From: Streptomyces sp. NBC_00425
GTDB lineage: Bacteria; Actinomycetota; Actinomycetes; Streptomycetales; Streptomycetaceae
Length of the DNA: 64,000 bases
Direction: 5' to 3'
NCBI RefSeq assembly: GCF_036030735.1
Contig: NZ_CP107928.1
Location: forward strand, 6,510,001-6,574,000
Shown: one piece after another, positions 1 through 10,063 of the stretch
How the letters are laid out: each line of letters begins with the position of its first letter
Position numbering within the stretch: position 1 is the stretch's first letter
The notes under the pieces: generated by a model
Told to the model about the DNA's origin: nothing
The model's database searches: none
The model's input: the letters and a program-made list of their open reading frames with translations, nothing else
Made by a program: the position numbers and the translations under genes

Positions 1-1
1 G

Positions 2-1195
2 GACATCGGCCTCGCGCCCGCCGCCCAGCTCGCCCACGTCGTCCGGGCCGCGGCCACCCGCGTCGTGCTCACCCAGCGCGCACACGTCGGCCGGATCCCG
101 CGCGGCCCCCGCGTCCTCGCCCTCGACGAACCCCTCCCGCGCGCCACCGCGCCCCGCCCCCGCATCGACCCCGACGACGGCTGCTACGTCCTGTTCACCT
201 CCGGCACGACCGGCTGCCCCAACGGCGTGAAGGTCACCCACCGCAACGTCGCCAACCTCCTGTGCACCGAACCCGGCGGCCTCGGCATCCGCCCGGGCGA
301 CCGGGTGGCCCAACTCCTCAACATCGCCTTCGACATGGCCGCCTGGGAGATCCTCGGCTGCCTGGCCCACGGCGCCACCCTGGTCGTCCGCGGCAAGGAC
401 ATCGCGGCGGCCGCGCGCACCGCCACCGTGCTCGTCGCCACCCCGACCGTGCTCGCCGGCATCGACCCGGCGTCCTGCCCCCGGGTGCGCACGGTGGCCG
501 TCGCCGGCGAGCCCTGCCCGCGCCCGCTCGCCGACGCCTGGGCGGCCCGGGCCGCCTTCCACAACTGCTGCGGCCCCACCGAGACGACCATCGTGAACAC
601 GATGAGCCGGCACGCCCCGGCCGCCCCGCTGCTCACCATCGGCCGTCCCACCCCGAACAACACCGTCTACGTCCTCGACGCCGACCGCCGCGCCCTGCCC
701 GTCGGCGAGGTCGGTGAGATGTGGGCCGGCGGCGACTGCGTCTCGGCCGGCTACCTCGGCAACGACGAACTGAACGCCGAGCGCTACGCACCCGATCCGT
801 TCCTCGGCGGGGGGCGCCGGATGTTCCGTACCCGGGACCTCGGCCGCTGGACGCCCGGCGGCGAACTCGAACACCTCGGCCGCACCGACGACCAGGTCAA
901 GGTGCGCGGGTTCCGCGTCGAGCTGGACTCCGTGTCGTCGGTCCTCGAAGGCGTTCCGGGCTGTACCCGGGCGGTGACCCTGCGGCGCGACGCCCGCAGC
1001 CTGGTCTCCTTCGTCTGCCCGGCCGACGTGGACCCGGACGCGGCCCGCCGCGCGGTGGCGGACGCACTGCCGTACTACTGCGTGCCCGAAGATGTCATGC
1101 CCATGACGTCACTGCCGGAGACGGACCGCGGAAAGATCGACAAGCCGGCGCTGCTGGAGCTGGCCCGGCAGCGGACGGCGGTGGCCGCCCGATGA
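2..1195 (+). CDS. AMP-binding adenylation-domain protein (5' end outside window)
   Basis: The frame is open at the left edge, so the N-terminus is missing. The visible part is an ANL-superfamily adenylation domain: the phosphate-binding loop FTSGTTGCPNG, an FDMAAWE segment, the NCCGPTETT motif, the RTRDLGRW hinge region, and a C-terminal GKIDKP carrying the lysine expected for adenylate formation. The protein stops about 15 residues after that motif, so no carrier-protein domain is fused. The substrate cannot be read from the sequence. It overlaps the next gene by ATGA, so the two are translationally coupled. With that gene it resembles the two halves of the fungal hybrid protein TmpL/NPS12 (AMP-binding domain, six membrane helices, FAD/NAD(P) domain). 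Family assignment is firm and the role is inferred. Confidence 0.9.
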   Translation, partial: DIGLAPAAQLAHVVRAAATRVVLTQRAHVGRIPRGPRVLALDEPLPRATAPRPRIDPDDGCYVLFTSGTTGCPNGVKVTHRNVANLLCTEPGGLGIRPGDRVAQLLNIAFDMAAWEILGCLAHGATLVVRGKDIAAAARTATVLVATPTVLAGIDPASCPRVRTVAVAGEPCPRPLADAWAARAAFHNCCGPTETTIVNTMSRHAPAAPLLTIGRPTPNNTVYVLDADRRALPVGEVGEMWAGGDCVSAGYLGNDELNAERYAPDPFLGGGRRMFRTRDLGRWTPGGELEHLGRTDDQVKVRGFRVELDSVSSVLEGVPGCTRAVTLRRDARSLVSFVCPADVDPDAARRAVADALPYYCVPEDVMPMTSLPETDRGKIDKPALLELARQRTAVAAR

Positions 1196-2571
1196 CGACG
1201 TCCTCTTCCCCGCCCCCCTCCCCGCCCGCGTCCCCGGTACCGCCCTCGTCCCCGCTTCCCGCGCCCTCCGCCCCCGCCCCCGCCCCCGCCCCCGCCTCCG
1301 ACTCCGACTCGGCCCCCGTCTCCGCTTCGCCGTCCCCGGACGGGCGGTCCGTCGAGCTGCCCCCGCCGCTGTCCGCGCCCAGGCGTCTGCTCAAGCACCC
1401 GCGGCTGATGCACCACAACCGCCTCGCGGCGCTGGTGCTGCTGGCCAACCTGGCCTACGCGTACGGGAGTCGGCCCCTGTCGGCGGAGACCCTGGCGCAC
1501 GCGTCCCTCGCCAACCTCGCCCTGGCCGTCCTGGTCCGCCAGCAGTACGTCATCAACCTGCTGTTCCGGCTGGCGACCTCGGCCCCGACGCACTGGCCGC
1601 TGCGGCTGCGCTGGACGCTGGGCAAGGTCTACCACTTCGGCGGACTGCACGTGGGCGCAGCGCTGGCGGGAGCGGCCTGGTTCCTGTCGCTGACGCTCCG
1701 GACGACCGACGGCTCGCTGCGGGTCGTCGGCTGGACCCTGGCGACGCTGCTCGCCGTGATCGTCGCCACCGCCCTGCCGCCCTTCCGCTCCCGCCACCAC
1801 GACCACTTCGAGAAGATCCACCGCTTCGGCGGCTGGGCCGCCCTCGCCCTCTTCTGGACGCACACGCTGATGTCGGCTCCCGGCCCCGGGCCGGTGTCCG
1901 TGCTGGCGCTGGTCACCTTCAGCGTCGCGCTGCCCTGGCTGCGACTGCGCAGGGTGGACGTCCGTCTCGAACGCCCTTCCCGTCATGTGGCGTTGGCGCG
2001 CTTCGACCACGGCGTGACGCCCTTCGCCGGCTCCTCGACCGCGATCAGCCGCAGCCCGCTGAAGGAGTGGCACTCCTTCGCCAACGTCCCGGCCCCCGGC
2101 GAGTCCGGCTTCCGTCTCACCGTCTCGCGGGCGGGCGACTGGACCGGCGCCTTCATCGACGACCTGCCGCGGAAGGTGTGGACGAAGGGCATCACCACCG
2201 CCGGGGTCGCCAACATCGAGGTCCTGTTCACGAAGGTGGTCTACGTGGCGACCGGCAGCGGCATCGGCCCCTGCCTGCCGCATCTGCTGGCCGCCGAGGT
2301 CCCCTCCCGGCTGGTCTGGGCGACCCGCGATCCACGGGCGACCTACGGCGACGCCCTGGTCGACGAGATCCTCGCCGCCCAGCCCCACGCCGTCGTCCAT
2401 GACACCTCCCGGAGCGGCAAGCCCGACATGGTGGCCCTCGCGTACGCCGCCTACCACGACTTCGGGGCGGAGGCGGTGATCTGCATCTCCAACAAGAAGC
2501 TGACCTGGCAGGTGGTGCACGGGCTGGAACGGCGCGGGATTCCGGCGTACGGCGCGATCTGGGACTCGTGA
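1192..2571 (+). CDS. six-helix membrane flavoprotein, TmpL-like reductase half
   Basis: 459 residues from the ATG that overlaps the upstream stop codon. Residues 1-60 are a Pro/Ala/Ser-rich disordered stretch. About six hydrophobic helices follow (roughly 77-95, 104-126, 150-171, 178-196, 211-229, 235-250), with histidines near helix ends (HHNR, HHDHF, WTHT). The C-terminal half resembles a ferredoxin-reductase-type FAD/NAD(P) module, with EWHSF where the FAD site is expected and the nucleotide loop VATGSGIGP near residue 360. It ends in IPAYGAIWDS. In fungi the same arrangement is fused to an AMP-binding domain (TmpL/NPS12), which supports a joint function with the upstream gene. Electron donor and acceptor are unknown. 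Confidence 0.75.
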   Translation: MTTSSSPPPSPPASPVPPSSPLPAPSAPAPAPAPASDSDSAPVSASPSPDGRSVELPPPLSAPRRLLKHPRLMHHNRLAALVLLANLAYAYGSRPLSAETLAHASLANLALAVLVRQQYVINLLFRLATSAPTHWPLRLRWTLGKVYHFGGLHVGAALAGAAWFLSLTLRTTDGSLRVVGWTLATLLAVIVATALPPFRSRHHDHFEKIHRFGGWAALALFWTHTLMSAPGPGPVSVLALVTFSVALPWLRLRRVDVRLERPSRHVALARFDHGVTPFAGSSTAISRSPLKEWHSFANVPAPGESGFRLTVSRAGDWTGAFIDDLPRKVWTKGITTAGVANIEVLFTKVVYVATGSGIGPCLPHLLAAEVPSRLVWATRDPRATYGDALVDEILAAQPHAVVHDTSRSGKPDMVALAYAAYHDFGAEAVICISNKKLTWQVVHGLERRGIPAYGAIWDS

Positions 2572-2639
2572 GCCCCGGACGAGAGCCCGGACAAGGCCCG
2601 GGCACGGGCCCGGACACACAAGGGAAGGCAGGCGACACG

Positions 2640-3407
2640 ATGGACAACCTGAAGCTGGAGCGCGCGGGCGGGGTCGTGACGGTCCGTCTGCACCGACCGC
2701 ACGTCCTCAACGCGCTGAACGCGGAACTGCTGGCCGAACTCCTGCACGTACTGAGCCCGTTGGACGCGGACGACTCCGTCGGATGCGTCGTCGTCACCGG
2801 TTCCGAGCGGGCCTTCGCGGCCGGCGCCGACATCCGGGAGATGGCGGGGAAATCGGCCGTGGAGATGGCACGGGAGGACTACTTCTCCGCCTGGGAGGAC
2901 TTCGCGGACCTGCGCACCCCGCGGATCGCCGCGGTGAGCGGCGTCGCCCTCGGCGGAGGCTGTGAACTGGCGATGATGTGCGACCTGGTGATCGCGGGGG
3001 AGTCGGCGGTGTTCGGGCAGCCGGAGATCAAACTGGGGGTGATCCCGGGCATCGGCGGCACCCAGCGCCTGACCCGCCTGATCGGCCGGCCCAAGGCGAT
3101 GGACCTGGTCCTCACCGGCCGCACGATGGACGCCCGTGAGGCGGAACGCGCGGGCCTGGTCTCCCGGGTGGTCCCCGACGACCGGGTCCTGCCCGAGGCG
3201 TGGGAGGCGGCGGCGGCCGTCGCGTCGTACGGGGGCGCGGCGGTGCGGGCGGCCCGCGAGTGCGTGGACCGGGCGCTGGAAACCGGTCTGCGGGACGGCA
3301 TCCGCTACGAACGCCGCGTCTTCCACGCCCTGTTCGCGACGGACGACCAGAAGGAGGGGATGGCCGCGTTCCTCGAGAAGCGCCGGCCGCGCTTCACCGG
3401 ACGCTGA
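2640..3407 (+). CDS. enoyl-CoA hydratase/isomerase (crotonase family)
   Basis: 255 residues from the ATG at 2640, which has an AAGGGAAGG ribosome-binding sequence; an in-frame upstream start at 2568 would add an unlikely Gly/Pro-rich leader. The oxyanion-hole segment is FAAGADIREM, and both catalytic glutamates of true hydratases are present (GGGCELAMMCD and GQPEIKLGV), so activity on a trans-2-enoyl-CoA is expected. It lies 68 bases after the membrane flavoprotein on the same strand and is probably co-transcribed with it. That suggests an acyl-CoA substrate for the whole cluster, or only a chance neighbour. Confidence 0.9.
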   Translation: MDNLKLERAGGVVTVRLHRPHVLNALNAELLAELLHVLSPLDADDSVGCVVVTGSERAFAAGADIREMAGKSAVEMAREDYFSAWEDFADLRTPRIAAVSGVALGGGCELAMMCDLVIAGESAVFGQPEIKLGVIPGIGGTQRLTRLIGRPKAMDLVLTGRTMDAREAERAGLVSRVVPDDRVLPEAWEAAAAVASYGGAAVRAARECVDRALETGLRDGIRYERRVFHALFATDDQKEGMAAFLEKRRPRFTGR

Positions 3408-3536
3408 CGCTCCCCGTGCGGCGGGCACGAGGAGTACGAGAAGTCGAGGGGTACGGGGAGCACCGCGGGCATGGCGGACCGGGCGGGCACGGAAAGCGCA
3501 CCTCGCGCCCGCCCGCCCCCGGATCGCCCCGGCGCC

Positions 3537-4214
3537 TCACCTGGCGGCCGCGGACGCCCGGGACACCCCCTGCTCCTTCGGCCCGAGGAAGCGGGGATCC
3601 GGTTCGAACACCGCGTCCAGGGCCGCCTTGCCGGCCGCCAGGACCTCCCGGGCGCCCCCGTAGTACCAGGTGACGTCGTGCTTGGCGGCGACGCCGACGC
3701 CGTAGGAGTCGACGCCCGCCGCCTCGCACAGGGCGACCGCCCGCCGGATGTGGAAGTCCTGGCTGATCAGCACGGCCGCGTCGACGCCGAAGATCTTCTT
3801 GGCGCGCACGCACGAGTCCCAGGTGTCGAACCCGGCGTAGTCGCTGACGATCCGCCGGTCCGGCACGCCGTGTCTCGTCAGATAGGCGCGCATCGCGTCG
3901 GGCTCGTCGTAGTCCTCGCGGCTGTTGTCGCCCGTCACGAGGACGACCTCGATCCGGCCGGCCCGGTACAGCTTCGCCGCCGCGTCCAGCCGGTGCGCGA
4001 GGTACGGCGACGGCTCGCCGTCCCACAGCCCCGCCCCGAAGACGACGGCGACCTCGCGGCGCGGCGCCTGCGCCGTCGTGCCGATCCGGTCGGACGTCGA
4101 CACGTACAGCCAGGTGGCCGGCAGCAGCGCCAGCACGCACCCGGCCATCACGGCCTGCACCAGCCGGCGCCGCCCGGCGCGGGTGCGCGGCAGCCGCGGT
4201 CGACGGATGTTCAT
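3537..4214 (-). CDS. SanA/YdcF (DUF218) family membrane protein
   Basis: 225 residues from the ATG at 4214, chosen because GGGGGATCTC precedes it; longer in-frame starts lack such a site. A basic N-terminus is followed by one membrane helix (about residues 14-33). The remainder is the DUF218 fold: VVFGAGLWDG, then the VTGDNS loop, a TWDSCVRA segment, and SQDFHIRRA. In Enterobacteria SanA-type proteins affect envelope integrity, and the substrate of the actinobacterial members is unknown. It is convergent with the crotonase gene. Confidence 0.85.
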   Translation of the reverse strand: MNIRRPRLPRTRAGRRRLVQAVMAGCVLALLPATWLYVSTSDRIGTTAQAPRREVAVVFGAGLWDGEPSPYLAHRLDAAAKLYRAGRIEVVLVTGDNSREDYDEPDAMRAYLTRHGVPDRRIVSDYAGFDTWDSCVRAKKIFGVDAAVLISQDFHIRRAVALCEAAGVDSYGVGVAAKHDVTWYYGGAREVLAAGKAALDAVFEPDPRFLGPKEQGVSRASAAAR

Positions 4215-4394
4215 GAGATCCCCCCAGTCGAACTCCCCTTCGGCCAGGGAAGACGTGACGGGCGGTGATCCGGTTCGCCCTTGCGGCCATGTGTCCCGCG
4301 CCTCACACACGTCCCGCCCCGGCGGTGAACCCCCGGAAAACAGTCGTGACGGTCAGGCAACGGGGGTGCAACCTCGGCCCGCCAGGATGGGTGC

Positions 4395-5174
4395 ATGAGC
4401 CAGCCACGTCTCGTCCACCTCGACGGCCGCCGGCGACCCGGCCCGCCCGCGCTGGTCGTCGTCGCCCACGGCAGCCGTGACCCGCGCGCCCTGAGCAGCG
4501 TCCGCGCGCTCCTGGACGTCGTCCGCGCCGAGCGCCCCGGCCTGGCGGTCCACCTCGGGCACATCGAGCTGAACGAGCCCCTGCTCACGGACACCCTGGC
4601 CGGTCTGGACGCCCGCGGCACGACGGACGCCGTCCTCGTCCCGCTCCTCCTCGCCCGTGGCCACCACGTCAAGCACGACATCCCCGAGACGGCGGCGCGG
4701 GCCCGGGTACGCACGCGCGTGGCCGCGCCGCTGGGACCGCACCCGCTGCTGGCGCAGACCCTGCACGAGCGCCTGACCGAGGCCGGCTGGCGCGCGCCGG
4801 CGACCGAGCGGGAGCGCCGGTCGAGCGCGGTGGTGCTGGCGGCCGCCGGCTCCCGCGACCCCGACGCGGCGACCGACACACGCCGCACGGCACGGCTGCT
4901 CGCCGAACGGCTGGGCGTGCCGGTGGTCCCCGCCTACGCGTCGACGGCGGCCCCGACGGTCGCGACGGCGCTGCGGGCCCTGGCGGCGCGAGGCCGCGAC
5001 CGGGTGGCGGTGGCCTCCTGCTTCACGGCCCCCGGACGCTTCGCGACGGAGGCCGCGCAGGCGGCCCCGTGGATCGCCGCGGCCCCGCTGGGCGTCCACC
5101 CCCTGATGGCGAGCCTCCTGCTCCACCGCTACGACCGGGCCCTGGCGGCGGACGGCAGGAGCGACGCGGCCTGA
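4395..5174 (+). CDS. sirohydrochlorin chelatase-like protein (CbiX/SirB family)
   Basis: 259 residues with two tandem chelatase-like halves. The first carries the signature VVAHGSRDP and the histidine-rich metal-site segment [14 protein letters not shown]; the second half begins AAAGSRDP. This family inserts iron or cobalt into sirohydrochlorin for siroheme or cobalamin. No siroheme synthase or sulfite/nitrite reductase gene lies beside it here, so the pathway is not fixed by context. The start is an ATG, and the gene ends 110 bases before dgt. Confidence 0.85.
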   Translation: MSQPRLVHLDGRRRPGPPALVVVAHGSRDPRALSSVRALLDVVRAERPGLAVHLGHIELNEPLLTDTLAGLDARGTTDAVLVPLLLARGHHVKHDIPETAARARVRTRVAAPLGPHPLLAQTLHERLTEAGWRAPATERERRSSAVVLAAAGSRDPDAATDTRRTARLLAERLGVPVVPAYASTAAPTVATALRALAARGRDRVAVASCFTAPGRFATEAAQAAPWIAAAPLGVHPLMASLLLHRYDRALAADGRSDAA

Positions 5175-5284
5175 GGGGCGCGCGGAAGCACGCGCCCCGC
5201 CACAGACGCCACGAACGCGCCCCCCACGGGACCCGGCAGGCGAGTAGCGCCCCGATTGTCACTCCCGCCGCTTACTGTCGAATC

Positions 5285-6568
5285 ATGGAAGGCACCGCAC
5301 ACCCCGACACCGCCTATGACCCGACGTCAGTCGCCCGCTGGGCCCCCGAGCCCGACAAACGCCCCGGCCGTACCGCCTTCCAACGCGACCGCGCGCGCGT
5401 CCTGCACTCGTCGGCGCTCAGAAGGCTCGCGGCCAAGACACAGGTGGTCACCCCGGGAGAGCGCAGCCCCGAGTGGGACGCGACGCCGCGCACGCGCCTC
5501 ACCCACTCCCTCGAGTGCGCCCAGGTGGGCCGGGAGCTCGGGGCAGCCCTGGGCTGCGACCCGGACCTGGTCGAGGCCGCCTGCCTCTCCCACGACCTCG
5601 GCCATCCGCCCTTCGGCCACAACGGCGAGCAGGCCCTCAACGACTTCGCGCGGGACTGCGGCGGCTTCGAGGGCAACGCCCAGTCGCTGCGCCTGCTGAC
5701 CAGGATCGAGCCCAAGCGCTTCACGGAGGACGGGTCCGTGGGCCTCAACCTCACCCGGGCCACCCTCGACGCCGCCACCAAGTACCCCTGGCCGCGGGGC
5801 GGCCACCCCACCGACGCCGGCTCGCCCAAGTTCGGCGTCTACGACGACGACCGGCCCGTCTTCGACTGGGTCCGCCAGGAGGCCCCCGGCACGCGCACGT
5901 GCTTCGAGGCCCAGGTCATGGACTGGGCCGACGACGTGGCGTACTCCGTCCACGACGTGGAGGACGGCCTGCACGCGGGCCACATCGACCCCAACTGCCT
6001 GCACGCCGAACCGGAACGCCAGGAGATCTTCCGGGTCGCCGTCGGCCGCTACGTGCCCGCCGGCACCGACCCGGCGGAGCTCGCCGCCGCCCTGGACCGC
6101 CTCCAGGACCAGGCGTGGTGGCCGCACGGCTACGACGGCACGGCGGTGGCCCAGGCCCGCCTCAAGGACGCCACCAGCCAGCTCATCGGCCGTTTCTGCC
6201 TCGCCGCCGAGGGCGCCACGCGCGCGCGGCACCACGCCGGCCGCCTCACGCGTTACGGCGCCGAACTCGTCGTCCCGCACGAGACCCGCCTGGAGTGCGC
6301 GGTCCTCAAGGCCGTCGCCGACCGGTACGTCATGCAGCGCGCCGAGCAGGAACGCCTGCGCGCCGACCAGCGCGTCGTCATCGGCGAACTCGCCGAGGCC
6401 CTCACCGCCCGCGCCCCCGACGGCCTCGACCCCCAGTTCCGGGCGCTGTTCGAGCGGGCCGACGACGACCGCGCCCGCAAACGCGTCGTCGTCGACCAGA
6501 TCGCGTCCCTCACCGACGCCTCCGCCCGCTCGCTCCACCGCCGGCTGACGGCGCACACCAGACGCTGA
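5285..6568 (+). CDS. dgt: deoxyguanosinetriphosphate triphosphohydrolase-like protein
   Basis: 427 residues from the ATG at 5285 ([13 protein letters not shown]), the usual actinobacterial dGTPase start region. HD-domain metal ligands are visible: the first His in [12 protein letters not shown], then [16 protein letters not shown], and later an aspartate in [16 protein letters not shown]. It is predicted to hydrolyse dNTP to the nucleoside and triphosphate. It precedes a flavoprotein gene and dnaG on the same strand, an arrangement that ties it to replication and nucleotide pools. Confidence 0.93.
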   Translation: MEGTAHPDTAYDPTSVARWAPEPDKRPGRTAFQRDRARVLHSSALRRLAAKTQVVTPGERSPEWDATPRTRLTHSLECAQVGRELGAALGCDPDLVEAACLSHDLGHPPFGHNGEQALNDFARDCGGFEGNAQSLRLLTRIEPKRFTEDGSVGLNLTRATLDAATKYPWPRGGHPTDAGSPKFGVYDDDRPVFDWVRQEAPGTRTCFEAQVMDWADDVAYSVHDVEDGLHAGHIDPNCLHAEPERQEIFRVAVGRYVPAGTDPAELAAALDRLQDQAWWPHGYDGTAVAQARLKDATSQLIGRFCLAAEGATRARHHAGRLTRYGAELVVPHETRLECAVLKAVADRYVMQRAEQERLRADQRVVIGELAEALTARAPDGLDPQFRALFERADDDRARKRVVVDQIASLTDASARSLHRRLTAHTRR

Positions 6569-6710
6569 CCGGGAGCGCCCCGTCCGTCCCGTGCGCCCAA
6601 ACGGGCCGGAACGCGCCACGGCGTGCCGTGATCGGGCACGTCCCCCTTCCCCCATCACGCTGCGTGCGGGACGCTCGCATATGGCGGCACGCTCAACGAG
6701 GAGGCATCAC

Positions 6711-7976
6711 GTGGTCGACGCGGATCAGACATTCGTCATCGTCGGAGGAGGCCTGGCCGGCGCGAAGGCGGCCGAAACGCTGCGAGCGGAGGGCTTCACC
6801 GGCCGCGTGATACTGATCTGCGACGAACGCGACCACCCCTACGAGCGGCCGCCGCTGTCCAAGGGCTATCTGCTCGGCAAGGAGCCGCGCGAGAGCGTCT
6901 TCGTGCACGAGCCCGCCTGGTACGCGCAGAACGACATCGAGCTGCACCTCGGCCAGACCGTCGACGCGATCGACCGCACCGCGAAGACGGTCCGCTTCGG
7001 CGACGACGGCACGCTCGCCCACTACGACAAGCTGCTGCTGGCCACCGGCGCCGAGCCGCGCCGCCTGGACATCCCGGGCACCGACCTGGCCGGCGTTCAC
7101 CACCTGCGCCGGCTCGCGCACGCCGAGCGCCTCAAGGGCGTCCTCGCGGCCCTCGGCCGGGACAACGGCCACATCGTGATCGCCGGCGGCGGCTGGATCG
7201 GGCTGGAGATCGCGGCGGCGGCCCGTGAGTACGGCGCCGAGGTCACCGTCGTCGAACCCGAGCCGACACCGCTGCACGGGGTCCTCGGCCCCGAGCTCGG
7301 CAGCGTCTTCGCCGACCTGCACCGGGAGCATGGCGTCCGCTTCCACTTCGGCGCCCGGCTCACCGAGATCGTCGGGCAGGACGGCATGGTCCTCGCCGCC
7401 CGCACCGACGACGGCCAGGAGCACCCGGCGCACGACGTCCTCGCGGCGATCGGCGCGGCCCCGCGCACGGCCCTCGCCGAGGCGGCCGGCCTGGAGATGG
7501 CCGACCGCGCCCACGGAGGCGGCGTCGCCGTGGACGCGACGCTGCGCACCTCGGACCCCGACATCTACGCGGCCGGCGACGTCGCGTCCTTCCCGCACGG
7601 CCTGTTCGACACCCGGCTGCGCGTCGAGCACTGGGCGAACGCCCTGAACGGCGGCCCGGCGGCCGCCCGCGCCATGCTCGGCAAGGAGGTGGCGTACGAC
7701 CGCGTGCCCTATTTCTTCTCCGACCAGTACGACCTGGGCATGGAGTACAGCGGCTGGGCGCCGCCGGGCTCGTACGACGAGGTCGTGATCCGCGGCGACG
7801 CGGCCAAGCGCGAGTTCATCGCGTTCTGGGTGAAGTCGGGCAGGGTGCTGGCCGGGATGAACGTGAACGTGTGGGACGTCACGGAGCCCGTCCAGAAGCT
7901 GATCTCCGCCCGGACCCCGGTGGACACGCAGGCCCTGGCCGACCCCCACGTCCCTCTGGACGGTCTCCTCCCGTGA
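6711..7976 (+). CDS. FAD-dependent NAD(P)H:ferredoxin-type reductase
   Basis: 421 residues from a GTG at 6711 placed 5 bases after GAGGAGG. The N-terminal FAD-binding loop is VGGGLAGAKAAE, the NAD(P) loop is IAGGGWIGLEIA, and the second FAD motif is IYAAGDVASF. There is no redox-active CxxxxC disulfide, which places it with rhodocoxin/ferredoxin reductases rather than thioredoxin reductases. The C-terminal domain is of the reductase_C type. The electron acceptor is not encoded nearby. It ends 29 bases before dnaG. Confidence 0.9.
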   Translation: MVDADQTFVIVGGGLAGAKAAETLRAEGFTGRVILICDERDHPYERPPLSKGYLLGKEPRESVFVHEPAWYAQNDIELHLGQTVDAIDRTAKTVRFGDDGTLAHYDKLLLATGAEPRRLDIPGTDLAGVHHLRRLAHAERLKGVLAALGRDNGHIVIAGGGWIGLEIAAAAREYGAEVTVVEPEPTPLHGVLGPELGSVFADLHREHGVRFHFGARLTEIVGQDGMVLAARTDDGQEHPAHDVLAAIGAAPRTALAEAAGLEMADRAHGGGVAVDATLRTSDPDIYAAGDVASFPHGLFDTRLRVEHWANALNGGPAAARAMLGKEVAYDRVPYFFSDQYDLGMEYSGWAPPGSYDEVVIRGDAAKREFIAFWVKSGRVLAGMNVNVWDVTEPVQKLISARTPVDTQALADPHVPLDGLLP

Positions 7977-8005
7977 GTGTCGGTGCGCCCCCGTAGAATC
8001 ACCAC

Positions 8006-9907
8006 GTGGCAGGACGGATCAACGACGAGGACGTGAAGGCTGTTCGGGACGCGGTCCCGATCGACGCCGTGGTGTCCGAGTACCTCCAGCTGCGGGGCGC
8101 GGGCGGCGGCAACCTCAAGGGCCTGTGTCCGTTCCACGACGAGAAGTCGCCGTCCTTCCAGGTCAGCCCGAGCAAGGGGCTCTTCCACTGCTTCGGCTGC
8201 CAGGAGGGCGGCGACACCATCACGTTCGTGATGAAGGTCGACCACCTCACCTTCTCCGAGGCGGTCGAGCGGCTCGCCGCCCAGGCCGGCATCACCCTGC
8301 GTTACGAGGAGGGCGGCTACAACCCCTCCCACCAGCGCGGCGAACGCATCCGCCTGGTCGAGGCCCACAAGATGGCCGCCGAGTGGTACGCGGAACAGCT
8401 CGCCCTCAGCCCGGAGGCCGACACCGGCCGGCTCTTCCTCGCCGAGCGCGGGTTCGACCAGGCCGCCGCCGTCCACTTCGGCGTCGGCTACAGCCCCCAG
8501 GGCTGGGACCACCTCACCCGCTTCCTGCGCGGCAAGGGCTTCACCGACAAGGAACTGCTCCTGTCCGGGCTCGCCCAGGAGGGGCGCCGCGGACCCATCG
8601 ACCGCTTCCGGGGCCGTCTGATGTGGCCCATCCGCGACATCGGCGGGGAGGTCGTCGGCTTCGGCGCGCGCAAGCTCTACGAGGCCGACAACGGGCCCAA
8701 GTACCTCAACACGCCCGACACGGCGATCTACCGGAAGTCCCAGGTCCTCTACGGCATCGACCTCGCGAAGAAGGACATCGCCAAGTCCAGCCGCGCCGTC
8801 GTCGTCGAGGGCTACACCGACGTCATGGCCTGCCACCTGGCCGGCGTCACCACCGCCATCGCGACCTGCGGCACGGCCTTCGGCGGCGACCACATCAAGA
8901 TCCTGCGCCGGCTGCTGATGGACAACGGCAGCGCCCGCGTGATCTTCACCTTCGACGGCGACGCGGCCGGCCAGAAGGCGGCCCTGCGCGCCTTCGAGGA
9001 CGACCAGAAGTTCGCCGCCGAGACGTACATCGCCATCGCACCCGACGGCATGGACCCCTGCGACCTGCGCCTCGCCAAGGGCGACGAGGCGGTCGCCGAC
9101 CTGATCCAACCCCGCACCCCGCTCTTCGAGTTCGCACTCCGCCAGATCGTCGTCCGCTACGACCTCGACACCCCGGCGGGCCGCGCCGCCGCCCTCGACG
9201 AGGCCGCGCCCATCGTCGCCCGGATCAAGAACAGCGGCGCCCAGCACGAGGTCGCCGTCCAGCTCGCCGGCATGCTCGGCATCCTGGACACCCAGTTCGT
9301 CGTCAAGCGGGTCGCCCAGCTGGCCCGTTGGGCCCGCGACCGGGGCGGCAAGGGCCCGGCGGCGCCGCCCGGCCGCGGCCCCCAGCAGTACGAGGCCTCC
9401 CCCCGCCAGGCCCCCGGCCCGGCCCTCACCCTGCGCAACCCCGTCTACGCGACGGAACGCGAGCTGCTCAAGCTCGCCCTGCAGCGCCCGGAGCTGGTCT
9501 CCCCGGCCTTCGACGCCTACGGGGCCGACGAGTTCACCGCCGCGCCCTACGCCGCCGTCCGCCAGGCCGTCCTCGACGCGGGCGGCGCCGAGCTCGGCGT
9601 CCAGGACGGCTCCGAGTACCTGGTCCGCGTCCGTGACATGGCCCCCGACGACGCCGTCCGCGCGATGGTCACCGAACTCGCGGTCGAGCCGATCATGCGC
9701 CGCACCGTCGACGAGGTGTACGCGGGCAACGTCCTGGTACAGGTGCGCCGCCGCGCCGTCGAGCGCCGCGTCCAGGAGATCCAGATCACCGTCAAACGGC
9801 TGGAGGCGGGCGGCGACCCGGCGCAGCTGGCAGCGGCGAAGAACGAGCTGTGGGTCCTCCAGCAGTACGACCAGGCGCTGAAGGTGCACGGCCCCGACGC
9901 CCTCTGA
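8006..9907 (+). CDS. dnaG: DNA primase DnaG
   Basis: 633 residues, GTG start. The N-terminal CHC2 zinc finger is clear (CPFHDEKSP, then HCFGCQEGG). The core primase domain follows, then a TOPRIM domain with VVVEGYTDVMA and FDGDAAGQKAA, which supply the metal-binding acidic residues. A Pro/Gly-rich linker near residue 450 leads into the helical C-terminal domain that contacts the replicative helicase. Length is normal for actinobacterial DnaG. The start sits 26 bases after the reductase stop. Confidence 0.97.
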   Translation: MAGRINDEDVKAVRDAVPIDAVVSEYLQLRGAGGGNLKGLCPFHDEKSPSFQVSPSKGLFHCFGCQEGGDTITFVMKVDHLTFSEAVERLAAQAGITLRYEEGGYNPSHQRGERIRLVEAHKMAAEWYAEQLALSPEADTGRLFLAERGFDQAAAVHFGVGYSPQGWDHLTRFLRGKGFTDKELLLSGLAQEGRRGPIDRFRGRLMWPIRDIGGEVVGFGARKLYEADNGPKYLNTPDTAIYRKSQVLYGIDLAKKDIAKSSRAVVVEGYTDVMACHLAGVTTAIATCGTAFGGDHIKILRRLLMDNGSARVIFTFDGDAAGQKAALRAFEDDQKFAAETYIAIAPDGMDPCDLRLAKGDEAVADLIQPRTPLFEFALRQIVVRYDLDTPAGRAAALDEAAPIVARIKNSGAQHEVAVQLAGMLGILDTQFVVKRVAQLARWARDRGGKGPAAPPGRGPQQYEASPRQAPGPALTLRNPVYATERELLKLALQRPELVSPAFDAYGADEFTAAPYAAVRQAVLDAGGAELGVQDGSEYLVRVRDMAPDDAVRAMVTELAVEPIMRRTVDEVYAGNVLVQVRRRAVERRVQEIQITVKRLEAGGDPAQLAAAKNELWVLQQYDQALKVHGPDAL

Positions 9908-10063
9908 ACAGCGCGTCACGGTCCGGAATCAAAAAGTCACCGCACGCCCCTCGTGGCGACGATGTGCCGTACGCCACACTGGGTCCGGTGCCTGAGTCCT
10001 CGGAGCGGCCCCCCAGTACCGCCGCCGCTCACCTCAGCAGCGATCATCCTGGAGGTCGCCCCC

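Noticed and set aside
7709..9919. Long reverse-strand open frame opposite dnaG and the reductase gene
   Set aside because: It is antisense to two certain genes and has the Val/Asp/Gly-rich composition typical of a complementary-strand shadow in high-GC DNA.
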